64,000 bases of DNA from Paroedura picta (Eukaryota > Chordata > Lepidosauria > Squamata > Gekkonidae), in NCBI RefSeq assembly GCF_049243985.1, contig NC_135381.1, positions 14,309,345 to 14,373,344 of the forward strand. Reading direction: 5' to 3'. The position numbers and the translations under genes were made by a program. This document shows positions 13,301 to 26,845 of the stretch, piece after piece (the stretch's first letter is position 1; every line of letters starts with the position of its first letter). The notes beneath the pieces were generated by a model that searched no databases, was not told the DNA's origin, and was given only the letters and a program-made list of their open reading frames with translations.

Positions 13301-15061
13301 CTATGACTCCAGTGGCTTCCACCAAAATGTGACCTGACTTCAAGAGCCCTCCTCTTTGGTATACGGGTTTGACCTTCAATCCTCCCCCCCAATACTACTA
13401 CCTGAGAACTAGTTCTCTTAAAGCAGTGGTTCTCAACCTTCCTAATGCTGTGACCCTTTAATACAGTTCCTCATGTTGTGGTGACTTCTAACCATAAAAT
13501 TATGCAAGTGTTCTTTCACAGAAATTGAACCGAAACTGACCAATGGCGTGAAGCTCAATTGTTCATGATGATTGGATAGATGAAGTGATTATAAATTGTA
13601 TATAACTTGGTGGGCACCTTCAGGAGGAGCGGCAGCAGTGGTGGAGTCCCCCTTCCCTGGCAAAGGTACTCGCCCTGCCGTGACCCCTGTGAAAGGGTAA
13701 TTCGACCCCCAGGTTGAGAACCACTGTCTTATTCTATTTACACAACAAACTTAAGGCAAGGGAAATGATGTTTTAAAAATAAAACCAAAACAGCAAACCC
13801 AGCTAGTGGAAATGGAAAGGGATCTATAAGGGAAAGTAGTGTGTTTGAGAGTGAGATCAAGGAGGTAGTCTCCTTCTGATCCAGTGTTGCAGCAGAAGGG
13901 TCTCCTTTTAGGGCGGCAGTATGTTAACACAGATATACTTACGTTAAAGCAATTTCCCATCCCTTACTTTACACTCCCTCCCATTCTTTTGGGAATGCAA
14001 CTAGAAACACCCACACGGATCTCTATTCACACACCTTCTGCTGACTTCACCTTGGCCCATTCCGCACACGTTGGATAACGCACTCTCAATGCACTTTAGA
14101 AGTAGACTTCCCTGTTCCTCATAAGAAAGCCCAGCTGCAAAAGCACACTAAAGTCGCATTGTCCCACGTGTGCACAACAGGCCCTTGCTAATTCGCTACA
14201 TTCCACCGTGCTTTATAATCCATGAGGTTCATCACAACAAACGTTGTCGATCTTGAGAACCGAGGAGGAAAGAAAGGCGCAAACACGTGTTGGCCTTTCG
14301 CCAGCCCCGGAGCACGCGAGACTCACGGCGAGCCCGAGGAAACGTTAACTTATCCATCACTTATTGATTTTTGCATTTATATCCCGCCACTCCCCCGTGG
14401 CGACTCGGGGAGGCTCACCAAACGAGAACGGCGGCCTCCCCCAGCCTTCTTACGCGCTAAGCTTTAAAGGTGATTAAAACGCACGGCAGGCACCCTCCGG
14501 CCGGCCCATCGCCCGAGAGGTTTAAAAACTTGGTCCGAAGGGTCGCGCTGACCTTACCTCACCCCCCCCCAGTCGCCCTGCAGAAAAAGACGCGCAATCA
14601 GCGCGCGCGCCTCCCCCAGCCCCCCTCCAATATCCACCCCCCCTCTTTTCCAGCGCGGGGGTGGCTCCCCTGTATGGCCAAAGGCCCCACCTGCGCTAGG
14701 CGAAGACATTGTCTCCCACACAGCCACGCGGGGAGGAAAGGCCAAGGCGGCAAGAAAAGCATTAAAAAGGGGAAATTAATCCACTCGGGCGGCGCGGATA
14801 ACAAAGGCTGGGCGTCACTTCCTAAAGGGGGGGGGCTGCTGCACAGGCCGCGCGCTTCCCGCCGCCTCCGCCTCAACCTCCCCCCCCCGAGGCCTTCCAA
14901 CGGCCGCCCACCAACTGCCGCCCTCGCGCTCGCTCTGTCGCCCCCCCTTCAACGGGGGGAGGGCACCGTCGCTTTTCTCCCCACGCCTCGAAGGCCCCGG
15001 TGTCCTGTCCCCCCCATCCCTGCAGGCCCCGGCCCGGCTTCGCCTCACCCGTCGACGCCAT
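1173..15061 (-). CDS. EWSR1: EWSR1, RNA-binding FET-family protein, N-terminal part (exons 1-8)
   Basis: EWSR1 is a nuclear FET-family RNA- and DNA-binding protein that acts in transcription and splicing. Eight exons join in frame (974 nt, 324 codons plus 2 nt), each with AG/GT borders and the exon phases expected for human EWSR1. The translation begins MASTDYSTYSQAAAQQGY and continues as the Tyr/Gln/Ser/Gly-rich low-complexity activation domain, with many SYGQQ and GYGQ-type units up to about residue 263. Exon 8 holds the SFRQDHPSSMGVYGQ segment and the first RGG-type run. The frame stays open across all eight exons. The RRM, RanBP2-type zinc finger and later RGG exons are outside the window on the left. 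The gene is divergent from RHBDD3. The identification is from remembered human protein sequence, and I regard it as secure. Listed span includes introns. Confidence 0.97.
1858..2110 (-). mobile_element. LINE 3'-end fragment (L2/CR1-type ORF2 C-terminus)
   Basis: On the minus strand the reading frame gives a worn form of the reverse-transcriptase C-terminal tail, ending in ATAWWNELLVGLWALTELLK. This matches the motif [18 protein letters not shown] in the better-preserved copy at 38314-38574. It sits in EWSR1 intron 7. Confidence 0.6.
2184..2395 (-). CDS. EWSR1: EWSR1 exon 7
   Basis: 212 nt. It holds the tandem SSYGQQ units and ends SSSYGQQ, one base into the next codon. The corresponding human exon end is the common EWSR1 breakpoint in Ewing sarcoma fusions. 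Confidence 0.95.
3421..3778. mobile_element. Non-autonomous hAT element with 8-bp target duplication
   Basis: A 358-bp unit begins CAGCCTTTTTCAACC and ends GGTTGGGAATCCCTG, imperfect terminal inverted repeats of hAT type. It is flanked by exact copies of GTCTATGG (3413-3420 and 3779-3786). TA lies at the centre of the duplication. It lies in EWSR1 intron 6. Confidence 0.8.
3815..3979 (-). CDS. EWSR1: EWSR1 exon 6
   Basis: 165 nt. It codes for PQDGSKPAETSQPQSSTTGY through QPVTAPPSYPPT, with a TTTAG acceptor and GTAAGT donor. Confidence 0.95.
4529..4715 (-). CDS. EWSR1: EWSR1 exon 5
   Basis: 187 nt. It codes for YTAPTAPQAYSQPVQGYG through to QQPATSTPA, with a CCAG acceptor and GTACCA donor. 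Confidence 0.95.
4716..8293. other. EWSR1 intron 4
   Basis: A 3.6-kb AT-rich intron. Apart from the worn hAT-type repeat near 6590-6845, I recognise nothing in it. Confidence 0.5.
6590..6845 (-). mobile_element. Worn hAT-type repeat, same family as 29474-29810
   Basis: Shares with 29474-29810 and 50655-50955 the segments around ATGCAGAATATGG, GGCCCCTTCCCCTTCC and the TCAAGAAACCC/GGTTTC end. The ends are eroded and no target duplication is visible. Confidence 0.55.
8294..8417 (-). CDS. EWSR1: EWSR1 exon 4
   Basis: 124 nt. It codes for AYGQQSYGTYGQPTDVSY and on to SYGQPPTG, with a CAG acceptor and GTATGT donor. Confidence 0.95.
8945..8996 (-). CDS. EWSR1: EWSR1 exon 3
   Basis: 52 nt coding for YTAYAAQPTQGYAQTTQ. 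It ends at a codon border before a GTAA donor. Confidence 0.95.
9168..9204 (-). CDS. EWSR1: EWSR1 exon 2
   Basis: 37 nt between a CAG acceptor and a GTAAGT donor. It codes for DYSTYSQAAAQQG (split codons at both ends). Confidence 0.95.
9530..9667 (-). mobile_element. CR1 LINE 3' end
   Basis: Reverse-strand CR1 tail: the segment GCCATCTAGTCCAACTCCCT is the complement of the standard CR1 3' untranslated region (GGTTGGACTAGATGGC). It runs into the end of the ORF2-type sequence at the right. Confidence 0.75.
10735..10870 (-). mobile_element. Penelope-like repeat fragment (family P1)
   Basis: Carries the worn block CTTAAAGGTGTCACTGG and, at the left, a form of GACCAACACGGCTACC. Both are shared with the copies at 15640, 19008, 22495 and 34815. 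Family assignment is inference. Confidence 0.45.
11391..11645. repeat. Four imperfect modules built on AAATGGCTG...CAGCCATTT
   Basis: Units at about 11391-11420, 11471-11498, 11533-11559 (inverted) and 11620-11645 each pair a CTAAAATGGCT half with a CAGCCATTTAAA-like half. They are spaced about 75-90 bases apart with pyrimidine-rich spacers. I do not recognise the element. Confidence 0.5.
12413..12650. repeat. Unclassified dispersed repeat, also at 49786-50010
   Basis: The two copies share, in order, ATCTGTTCCA, TATTTCTGGTA, AACACCCACT, CCCTGAGTGC, TCCTCCTCCAA and AGCTTGCCTGTCTG. No terminal inverted repeats were found. Confidence 0.55.
12733..12800 (+). mobile_element. Penelope-like repeat fragment (family P1)
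   Basis: Plus-strand end block TGTTGGTCTTAAAGGTACCA, the same as in the other P1 copies. Confidence 0.5.
13110..13260 (-). mobile_element. BovB (RTE) LINE 3' end
   Basis: The minus strand encodes a worn form of the BovB ORF2 C-terminus, ending [20 protein letters not shown]. This is nearly identical to the tail encoded at 37578-37817. Confidence 0.8.
13424..13726. mobile_element. SPIN-like hAT (Buster group) non-autonomous element
   Basis: A 303-bp unit with terminal inverted repeats CAGTGGTTCTCAACCT / AGGTTGAGAACCACTG. Inside the ends are GACCCTTTAATACAGTTCCT and, on the other end, CCTGTGAAAGGG, both recalled from SPIN elements. The flanks TCTTAAAG and TCTTATTC share 5 of 8 bases, both with central TA. 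Confidence 0.8.
15049..15061 (-). CDS. EWSR1: EWSR1 exon 1 coding part
   Basis: ATGGCGTCGACGG followed by a GTGAGG donor. It codes for M-A-S-T plus the first base of Asp. The 13-nt length and phase match mammalian EWSR1 exon 1. Confidence 0.95.
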
Positions 15062-15141
15062 TTTCTTTCCCTCGCCACCGCCTCCACCGTCTTCTTCCTC
15101 CTACTCTTCAACGTCCTCCCGGTCTTTCTGCCGCCCGGCGC

Positions 15142-15153
15142 TGCGCATGCGCC
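15142..15153. promoter_or_regulatory. NRF1-type site in the EWSR1 promoter
   Basis: TGCGCATGCGCC is a near-perfect match to the palindromic NRF1 consensus (YGCGCAYGCGCR). It lies about 85 bases upstream of the EWSR1 ATG, a usual place for this factor in housekeeping CpG promoters. Confidence 0.6.
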
Positions 15154-15639
15154 AAACTTGCCCAGCTCGGGGCCGACCACTGGCGGAGCGTTGGGGGGGG
15201 GTTCGCCACTCCCTCTGGATTCTTGTTTTAAATTCTCGCCCCCTCCCCGCCGCCCTTGACAAAAAAGGACTATGTGAAAAAGAGAACGAAGAAGGCAAAG
15301 GTGGAGAAAAAGAGCGCGGAGTGCTATCAGGTCTGTACGTTTCTGTGCAGCGCTTCTGTACACCCCCTTCCTGGCTGAGGGAATGGCTCCTCCCGACGCG
15401 GCTAGGGGTCCTCTTGCAAGAGAGTAGCCGTTTGAGAAAGGCCGAACGGGTGATTCTAGGGAAGGGAAGATGGTTGCTAGTTTGCGCGGAGGGCTGGTCG
15501 GAAAGTTAATTGGGAGCCACGATTGCTGAATTAGGCGGAGTCTCAGAAAGGCGTCTTATGTTGACGACTTGGATAATACGCGTCGAACATTTAAATTTTA
15601 ATTCACTGCTTGCTAGGTGTGAAAGGCAGATGTTTAAGT

Positions 15640-15900
15640 AGCAGAACAAAATTTGAGTCCAAAGGCACCTTGAAGGCCAACAAAGATTTATTCAAGGCAT
15701 GACCTTTCGTGTTCACGCACACTTCCTCCGACAATGGAACAGGGATCATAAGAGGACAGATATAAGGAGAGAGTAAATCAGTAGCAAATTAGTAAACAGC
15801 ATTACAATGTCCCAAATAGGCAGTATGATGATAATTCTTTGCTAGAAAAGCAAATCAGTCCTTTGGGCTCAGTGGCCCTTCACAAAAACGTTGGGGCAAT
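15640..15900 (-). mobile_element. Penelope-like repeat (family P1)
   Basis: Minus-strand copy containing GAATAAATCTTTGTTGG and a stem block ending in CACGAAAGG. Homology with 22495-22770 continues to the shared AATTCTTTGCTA segment. It starts the repeat-filled spacer between the EWSR1 and RHBDD3 promoters. Confidence 0.6.
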
Positions 15901-16466
15901 AAAAATGTTAAGGTTGGTGATTAATGGCAGACACTGTCCCAGATGTGGAAATAAGTAACTGGGAAAGTGCCTGCCATTAATCACCAACCTTGTCCGCCAT
16001 TTTAAGAAAGAACAGGAAAGAGGGCCTGCAGGGAGTCCTGCTCACACCTTTCTAAAACCACCAGTGGACCGGTGTTTAGAGTAGCACCGGTCTGCTGCCA
16101 CTAACATAGCAGGAAAACAAAACAGGCCAGCTTTAAAAAAAAGAAAACCCATCCAGACTAGCTCATGGGAATATAATCTGTGCATCAAGGGATGCTTCTA
16201 GGTTTTAGTGGCCCTTTTGGTTAAAAAGGTATGCAGTGTGCCCTCCATCCCTTTTCTAACTGAGATGGTGGCCTTGAGAACTGATAAAGTGCTTTCGCCA
16301 ACCCAAAGTAGGCACTGTTGGAGTGCGATTGGGGAAGATACTTACTGGTAGTGTATTTATGAAATGTACACCCCTGTATCATGGCTCAGAAAAAGAGCCA
16401 TTACTGTGTAGTAGTCAGAACCTCCCCTAGTTCAATCTTGGCGTATTTCAGTTATACCTTTTAAAA

Positions 16467-16602
16467 CAGGGGTAGTCAAACTGCGGCCCTCCAGATGTCC
16501 ATGAACTACAATTCCCAGAAGCCCCTGCCAGCAAATGCTGGCAGGGGCTTCTGGGAATTGTAGTTCATGGACATCTGGAGGGCCGCAGTTTGACTACCCC
16601 TG
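16467..16602. mobile_element. Palindromic hAT MITE, copy 1
   Basis: 136 bp, near-perfect palindrome with ends CAGGGGTAGTCAAACTGC and its complement. Exact target duplication TTTTAAAA (16459-16466, 16603-16610). Confidence 0.92.
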
Positions 16603-16644
16603 TTTTAAAAGGTAGCAGATGTTGGGGAAGACCATTCTCCATGG

Positions 16645-16917
16645 AAGAAGAAGAGTTGGTTCTTATATGCCGCTTTTCCCTACCCGAAGGAGGCTCAAAG
16701 CGGCTTACAGTCGCCTTCCCATTCCTCTCCCCGCAACAGAAGCCCTGTGGGGTGGGTGAGGCTGAGAGAGCCCTGATATCACTGCCCGGTCAGAACAGTT
16801 TTATCAGCGCCGTGGAGAGCCCAAGGTCACCCAGCTGGCTGCATGTGGGGAAGTGCAGAATTGAACCTGGCTCAGCAGATTAGAAGTCCGCACTCCTAAC
16901 CACTACACCAAACTGGC
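16645..16917 (-). mobile_element. tRNA-derived SINE with an A box and B box, copy 1
   Basis: On the minus strand the head reads TTTGGTGTAGTGGTTAGGAG (A-box-like) and a worn GGTTCAATTC (B-box-like). The tail is AAGCCGCTTTGAGCCTCCTT and then (CTT)n. It is flanked by a 9-bp duplication TCTCCATGG (16636-16644, 16918-16926). Confidence 0.85.
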
Positions 16918-17159
16918 TCTCCATGGGGAGGGTCAACTTGATGGACCTATGGCCTGATGCAAATTGTGGGTGGGCACTCACAGGTCTAAACTGGAAGGAA
17001 AAGTGGTAAGGCTCACCACAGGAGACCAATCTCAACCTCTGCCAAAGGTTGGGCACGTCTACATTGCAAGGGTTGTGCAAAAAACTTTCCACAGACACAT
17101 CGATAAGGCAGCACCTGGCCATGAACTCACAATCAAAACGTTGCCATCCTTTGACCTTA

Positions 17160-17530
17160 ACCTGGGTGCTGGCTTTCCCCACGGGCTGCCTGGCCCACAG
17201 CGGCCTCTGACATGGTGCGCTGTGTCCAAACAGCTGCCCTGCTGGGACCCTGAACAGTTCCGAAGGGCTTACAAGACAGAGTTGTTCTGCCAGGCCTACA
17301 CTGGCCTCCCTAACCACGAAACAGGAAATATTCCATCCAAAACACCCACCCGGCCAACAAAATTGCATTCCCTCTATATTAGGTTAATGAATTACAAGCA
17401 ACATAATTTAATATGTTCAAAAACTGTTTACCGATGTGAAGTTAACTGTATGAATCCCGTTGTTACCTGCCCTGAGCCAACCAGGAAGGGAAAGCTATAA
17501 TTTTAAAATTATTATTATTATTATTATTGT
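17160..17530 (+). mobile_element. LINE 3'-end fragment (L2/CR1-type)
   Basis: A frame with EQFRRAYKTELFCQAYTGL matches the conserved LINE ORF2 tail [15 protein letters not shown]. It is followed by a short AT-rich 3' end and a (ATT)n tract at 17505-17528. Confidence 0.6.
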
Positions 17531-17630
17531 TAAACGTGCAACTCCTCCAAGCACAAGGCAGTTCAGATGCAGCACAGCATCCAGACAGCCAGTGGGCTAC
17601 AGACAAAATGAAGCATTGATGAAACGGGCT

Positions 17631-18098
17631 TCAGCCATCCCCTGCTTGTGAATCAGAGCTCCCTTCGTCTGATGCTTCTGTTTTCAAGGGTTTCGCTTTC
17701 TTCTCTTTCCAAAAGTCAATGTGAAAGGTTGACCTTAAGATGGTAAGGGAGGGTCTGGCTCTTTTACAAGTGGCTTCTGCTATTTGCTCTGCCCTCCTCC
17801 ATGGCCTGCCGGCCACACACAGATACCACTGAGCCCACCACTCTCTACCTGGACCAGCCCCTGATCTAGCAAGGTAGAGTAAGCCTTTCGCTTCCAGATT
17901 TGGTCCCCTGGCTCTCGGGTGCAGGGCCTCATGAGGTCTTGCCCACCTGGTCCATGGGCATGGCTGTACTGTGGTTCCCCTCAGCTGCTGCTTCAGGCTG
18001 GCAGGAGTGTGCTCAAGGAAGCACCAAGGGCCGTGGTGGAAGAACAAGAATCTATATATTATTGAGCAAATGTTAAATAAACGGGGGGGGGGGGACAT
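17631..18098 (-). other. Unassigned 155-codon open frame, possible pseudo- or lineage-specific gene
   Basis: An uninterrupted minus-strand frame begins MSPPPRLFNICS. It ends with a basic WKEKKAKPLK stretch and an acidic, Ser-rich tail (TEASDEGSSDSQAGDG) just before TGA. I recognise no family. The frame is not CpG-driven and does not match the LINE, SINE or hAT families around it. It could be a terminal exon, a retrocopy or chance. Confidence 0.2.
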
Positions 18099-18189
18099 TG
18101 TATTTTTCCAATTAGAGAGGGGAGCAAGACTTCCCGACCTCCATAAAACGCAGCAGCAAACACAGGGTCAGAGTTCGAATCCCCTGGCG

Positions 18190-18560
18190 GATTGATTCCC
18201 CCTCCCCCAGACTTCGTCGCTTTCGTCTAGCGGTGACACTTTAGCGACGCCCCCTCGCCCGTTTCAGGCATGTGCAGGCGAGACTCGCAAGCGGCCTGCA
18301 TGGGAAAGACTGCAAGCGCAAAATGGCTGAACTGCGCACCGGTGTCTGCCGTGCCGAGGAGCCGCCGCCGCCGCTGCCACCATCCGGGCTGGGGCGACCA
18401 CGGCGGCCCGACTCAGCAAGCAGCTGCAATTGAGCCCGGTAAAAGGAAGCGGTCTGTCCGCAGGCTGCCGGCGGATTTTGCAGAATTGAGAGGAGCGCCC
18501 GTTTGGGAACTGGAACATACTTGGATTGACACTCCGGGACGTTTCTGCCCGGAGAGGAGC
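18190..18560 (+). promoter_or_regulatory. RHBDD3: CpG-rich promoter of RHBDD3
   Basis: A local CpG-rich block with a YY1-like AAAATGGCTG at about 18319, lying 1.5 kb upstream of the first coding exon. It is the only CpG-rich stretch between the two genes other than the EWSR1 island. Confidence 0.55.
18250..18438 (+). other. RHBDD3: Putative non-coding exon 1 of RHBDD3
   Basis: The left border is a guess. The right border is a possible donor, CCCG|GTAAAA at 18438/18439. Frames through it do not continue into the ATG at 20018, so it would be 5' untranslated. Confidence 0.3.
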
Positions 18561-19007
18561 TGGGGTTCAAACACGACCTTGAAATGCTCTTGAGAATATC
18601 AGAACTGGGTCAAAGCAAGGGTCTGCTGCCCTGGCAGAAGCTGCGCATATGTTAGTTAGAGATATACTGCCCCTGAATGTGGAAGTTCCAAAGCTGTCTT
18701 GCCTTTGGCCTAGCTTTTGTCCTGCATGAATTGATGTAATTTATATAATCCCTTTATAATAGCCGGATGAACCATTGCCACGTACTGCTAGTTTCAGCAT
18801 CTGAAATACTGTGTTAGGAAGTGTTTTGTTTTGTGTCTCTGGAACTGCCAGCCAAATTGCTCAGGTGAACCTGAGATGCAGGAGAGGAGAATTTCCCTCT
18901 TGGAAGCCCCATCTATTTTAACTCACAATGTATAATCCAGTCTTCAGGACAGTTAGAGGCACTCGAACACTCCGAAATGAATCCCATCGCTTGACTCAGA
19001 TAAATTC

Positions 19008-19205
19008 AAGTGGGTAGCCGTGTTGGTCTGAAGCAGCACAACAAAACAAAATCAGAGTCCAGTGGCACCTTTTAAGACCAACAAAGATTTATTCAAGGCA
19101 TGAGCTTTTGAGGGCAAGCACTCTTCCTTAGTCTGAGGAAGCCGCCTTGAATAACTCTTTGTTGGTCTTAAAGGTGCCACTGGACTCTCTGATTTTGTTT
19201 TGTTG
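19008..19205. mobile_element. Penelope-like repeat (family P1), inverted pair
   Basis: Left arm on the minus strand and right arm on the plus strand both carry GGTCTTAAAGGTGCCACTGG (left arm with one extra A). The left arm also holds GTAGCCGTGTTGGTCTGAAG, a block widespread in reptile genomes. Confidence 0.6.
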
Positions 19206-19321
19206 ACTCAGATAAGACTTCATCTGTTTTTGTTATCCCATAGCCTCCTTGAAATGGCATCATTAAATGAATTGTTGGAAGCAGCGTCCGCAGGTTGTTA
19301 TGGGTTTTCCAGATTCTGTAG

Positions 19322-19372
19322 CCTGATGTTTTGCCAGGTACTGTGGCTGGCATCTTCAGAGGAAGGACACGA
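19322..19372 (-). ncRNA. Hammerhead-ribozyme-like core (P2 left arm)
   Basis: Minus strand: CCT, CTGAAGA, an extra T, stem GCCAG...CTGGC, then AAAAC, ATC and AGG. CCT can pair with AGG as stem I, and ATC fits the NUH cleavage triplet. The G of the usual GAAA is A here, and there is one base more than the standard core, so activity is doubtful. Confidence 0.45.
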
Positions 19373-19415
19373 CAAGGTGGGATTGATGGAGAGTTTCCCA
19401 TATTGCCGTGTCCTA

Positions 19416-19457
19416 CCTCTGAAGATGCCAGCCACAGTTACTAGTGGAATATCAGGG
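19416..19457 (+). ncRNA. Hammerhead-ribozyme-like core (P2 right arm), eroded
   Basis: Plus strand: CCT, CTGAAGA, T, a partly mismatched stem, then GAAT, ATC and AGG. Recognised mainly by comparison with 19322-19372 and 58306-58346. Confidence 0.35.
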
Positions 19458-20017
19458 ACAAACTGCCAGATTATCCCCATATAGTCTGGAAAACCCAGCA
19501 TAACCAGGGCACTATTCAACTTGCCTTTATTATACTTATAGTTGTGGGAGGGAGACGATGACAAATAAGTTGGTACTGTCAGCCGTCACATCCATGGTTC
19601 AAGTCTTCCCTTCAACCTAGGCAATCTTATGTCTCAACTAGCATAGATTTCACATTTGTAATAACAGAAATATACAAACTGTAATACAGGTAGACATAAT
19701 TTTGGATCACCTATATTTACAGGGCTGCTGTTAGAATTACTGAGGCTCCAAAAAGCAAGCAATCTGCTAAATATCAATGTAAGCTGAAAAGAAAACCTAT
19801 CGTAATCCCCTGGTCTTACCTGTAGCTCTCTGTAATAGAACACCTGCTTGGTAGAGGATTCTTCTGAATTACCTGAATCCCAGAGAATCCTTGCTAGTTA
19901 TGAGCTCCATCCATAAAATGGGTCCCTGCTTATTCTGCAAAAACTGAAGCAGCTCTTAAAGCTGTCACCAATAAATATGAACCTACGGTCCAAATTTTAA
20001 TGTTCTCTCCTAGGGGG

Positions 20018-25031
<5,014 letters not shown>

Positions 25032-26492
25032 GTCAACACAGGAAGGAAGTCTCTGCTGATATTGCTACGTTTTGGGAAGGAAACAAGCCATTCCCAGCAT
25101 GAGTATAGGCTCTTCTTGGAATCTAGCAAGGAAGGCCGAAACAGGAAGACCAACAAGGAGCAAAGCTGATACGGAGGTTCAGTTGGACGGAAGCTTTGCA
25201 GTTTATGACCAAGCAAACACCACCCAAGGGGCAAACAAGCTGTTGGCTGGGTGGCAGAATTCCAGGTGCTCCAAGCGAAGAAATCTTCCCAGGGAGAATA
25301 TGGCTTTTCCCTTCTACCACCCAAGACTCCTGAAACTACAGGATCTAAGATATGGATACCAGTTGCCCTTTTTTCCCCCTGATTGAGCATTTCCCCCCTC
25401 ATTCCAAGCTGCAATCATGAAGACCCTTGAAGAAACAAAATACAGTTACCTTCCCTTGCATTCAAGAAGAGTGGAGCAGCACAGAATACATGTCCACCCC
25501 GGTAGATGAATTAATCTCTGATTGCAGCAACCTTTGTGTTGGCCAGGGAGCATTCTCACCACTGTCTGCTACTACTTGAGTTGCCCGCAGGACCAAGTAC
25601 CTATTCTCTCAAATGAGTAAATGTTCCACGATCACCTGGGAGGCTAATAATTTGTGATCCTGGAATGAATAACCTGCAGGACTCCAGGGACTTAAGGCGT
25701 CTAAAATCCTGCCGTTTTGCATTCAAGGACTCCAAAACATAAGCTATTTCTGTGCAAAGCGACTGGTAGGACTGTGAGGAAAAAACAAAAACAGATGGGC
25801 TTGTGGCACCTGGGAGGACCATTTGCCAGGGAATGGATTAGTTCTGTGTTCTTTGAGGACTAAAATCCAGCAAACACCCCCACTTCCTCTGCTGAGAATG
25901 GAATCTTGTACAGCAGAAATATTTCATGGGGGAGGGGAAATCAGGTCCATTTGGGTTCCATATTAATCAGGAATGTGGATTTTATGGACAAACACTCATA
26001 AATATCCAGTAAAAGAGTAAACATAAAACTGAACATCCTTCAATAGCCAGGCTATCTGTGAGCATCCTCCGACTAACTGTTGTGCATGGAGTTGTGCATG
26101 ACCACCGCAACAGAGACTCACAGTCCCAAGAAAAGCAGGCTAGTGTGCTGTTTGTTCGCAATTCTCGTCTTGAGCTCCTTCTGCACCGCCACTGCTCTGT
26201 TCCCTGCCCGATGTCCTACTGCACCAGGATACAATCTCTGCCCTGGGCTTAGGTGCTCTGACAGCCCCGGGCTGCTCAAGGCCAGAGTTGAGGCCGGGCT
26301 AGGGAGTCTTTCAGATAGGATTGCAAAAGGCCAAGCTTCCTAGGATATGAACTCAAGTATCTCAGCGGCCACAGAGATTTGCTTGCCAACTGCTTCCCTG
26401 GTAACCTCACCTTCATGGCACACTTCTCAGGGCCAAGCCAGAAGAGACACTGGGCATTCCGTGACGGGAGTTCCTTGCTTTAAAACATAAAA

Positions 26493-26508
26493 AATAAAAT
26501 GCAATAAA
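26493..26508 (+). terminator. RHBDD3: Candidate RHBDD3 polyadenylation signals
   Basis: Two AATAAA hexamers, 26493-26498 and 26503-26508, lie about 1.46 kb after the stop codon. Further candidates are at about 26830 and 27210. The choice is inference. Confidence 0.35.
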
Positions 26509-26694
26509 ATGCAGCATGGTGGTCCCCTTTTCCCTTGCATCCTTGTCCTGAACTGAAAGAGCCTCAAGAGGGCGCTGTTTGCCATGAAGAACTGTACTTT
26601 TAAAAAACTGGGTGTTCTAGTCTCAGAACTCTCTGCATCTTTTCTGGTTTGGCCCCCAGCAGGACAGCGTGGCTGGAACATCTGTGTGTGGCCG

Positions 26695-26845
26695 GGAGAA
26701 GCCATAGCTCAGCGGCAGAGTACACACCTTGCATGCACACGACCCCAAATTCAGACTCTGACATCCCCCATTAAAAGGGATTTCAGATTAGCAAACCTGG
26801 GGTAAGAGCTTGGAGATCTCCTCCCAGGGAATAAAAGCTATGCCA
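26695..26845 (+). mobile_element. Second-family tRNA-derived SINE fragment
   Basis: Plus-strand AGCCATAGCTCAGCGGCAGA head, worn B box, same family as 21318-21525. Confidence 0.55.

Larger units (their letters stand above)
14230..15520 (-). promoter_or_regulatory. EWSR1: CpG-island promoter and 5' untranslated region of EWSR1
   Basis: The stretch is rich in C, G and CpG, unlike the AT-rich flanks, and contains the EWSR1 start codon at 15061. No TATA box is evident upstream of the start on the minus strand. A transcription start between about 15100 and 15250 is inferred, not seen. Long frames on both strands here result from the scarcity of stop codons. Confidence 0.75.
19285..19500. mobile_element. 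Penelope-like repeat (family P2), inverted pair with hammerhead-like cores
   Basis: Two outward-facing copies of the block CTCTGAAGATGCCAGCCACA, one per strand, meet around a short centre. Each continues to an AAAAC/GAAT-type element and ATCAGG. See the separate ribozyme entries. Confidence 0.6.

Noticed and set aside
14470-15363. Long frames on both strands in the EWSR1 CpG island (up to 253 codons)
   Set aside because: GC-rich DNA has few stop codons. The frames are low-complexity Pro/Arg/Ala, overlap the real EWSR1 exon 1 and resemble no protein.
16645-16917. Possible tRNA genes at the A/B-box sequences (also 21318, 34881, 47421, 53065, 62590)
   Set aside because: Each continues into a SINE body, has flanking duplications in several cases and cannot form a full cloverleaf. 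They are SINEs.
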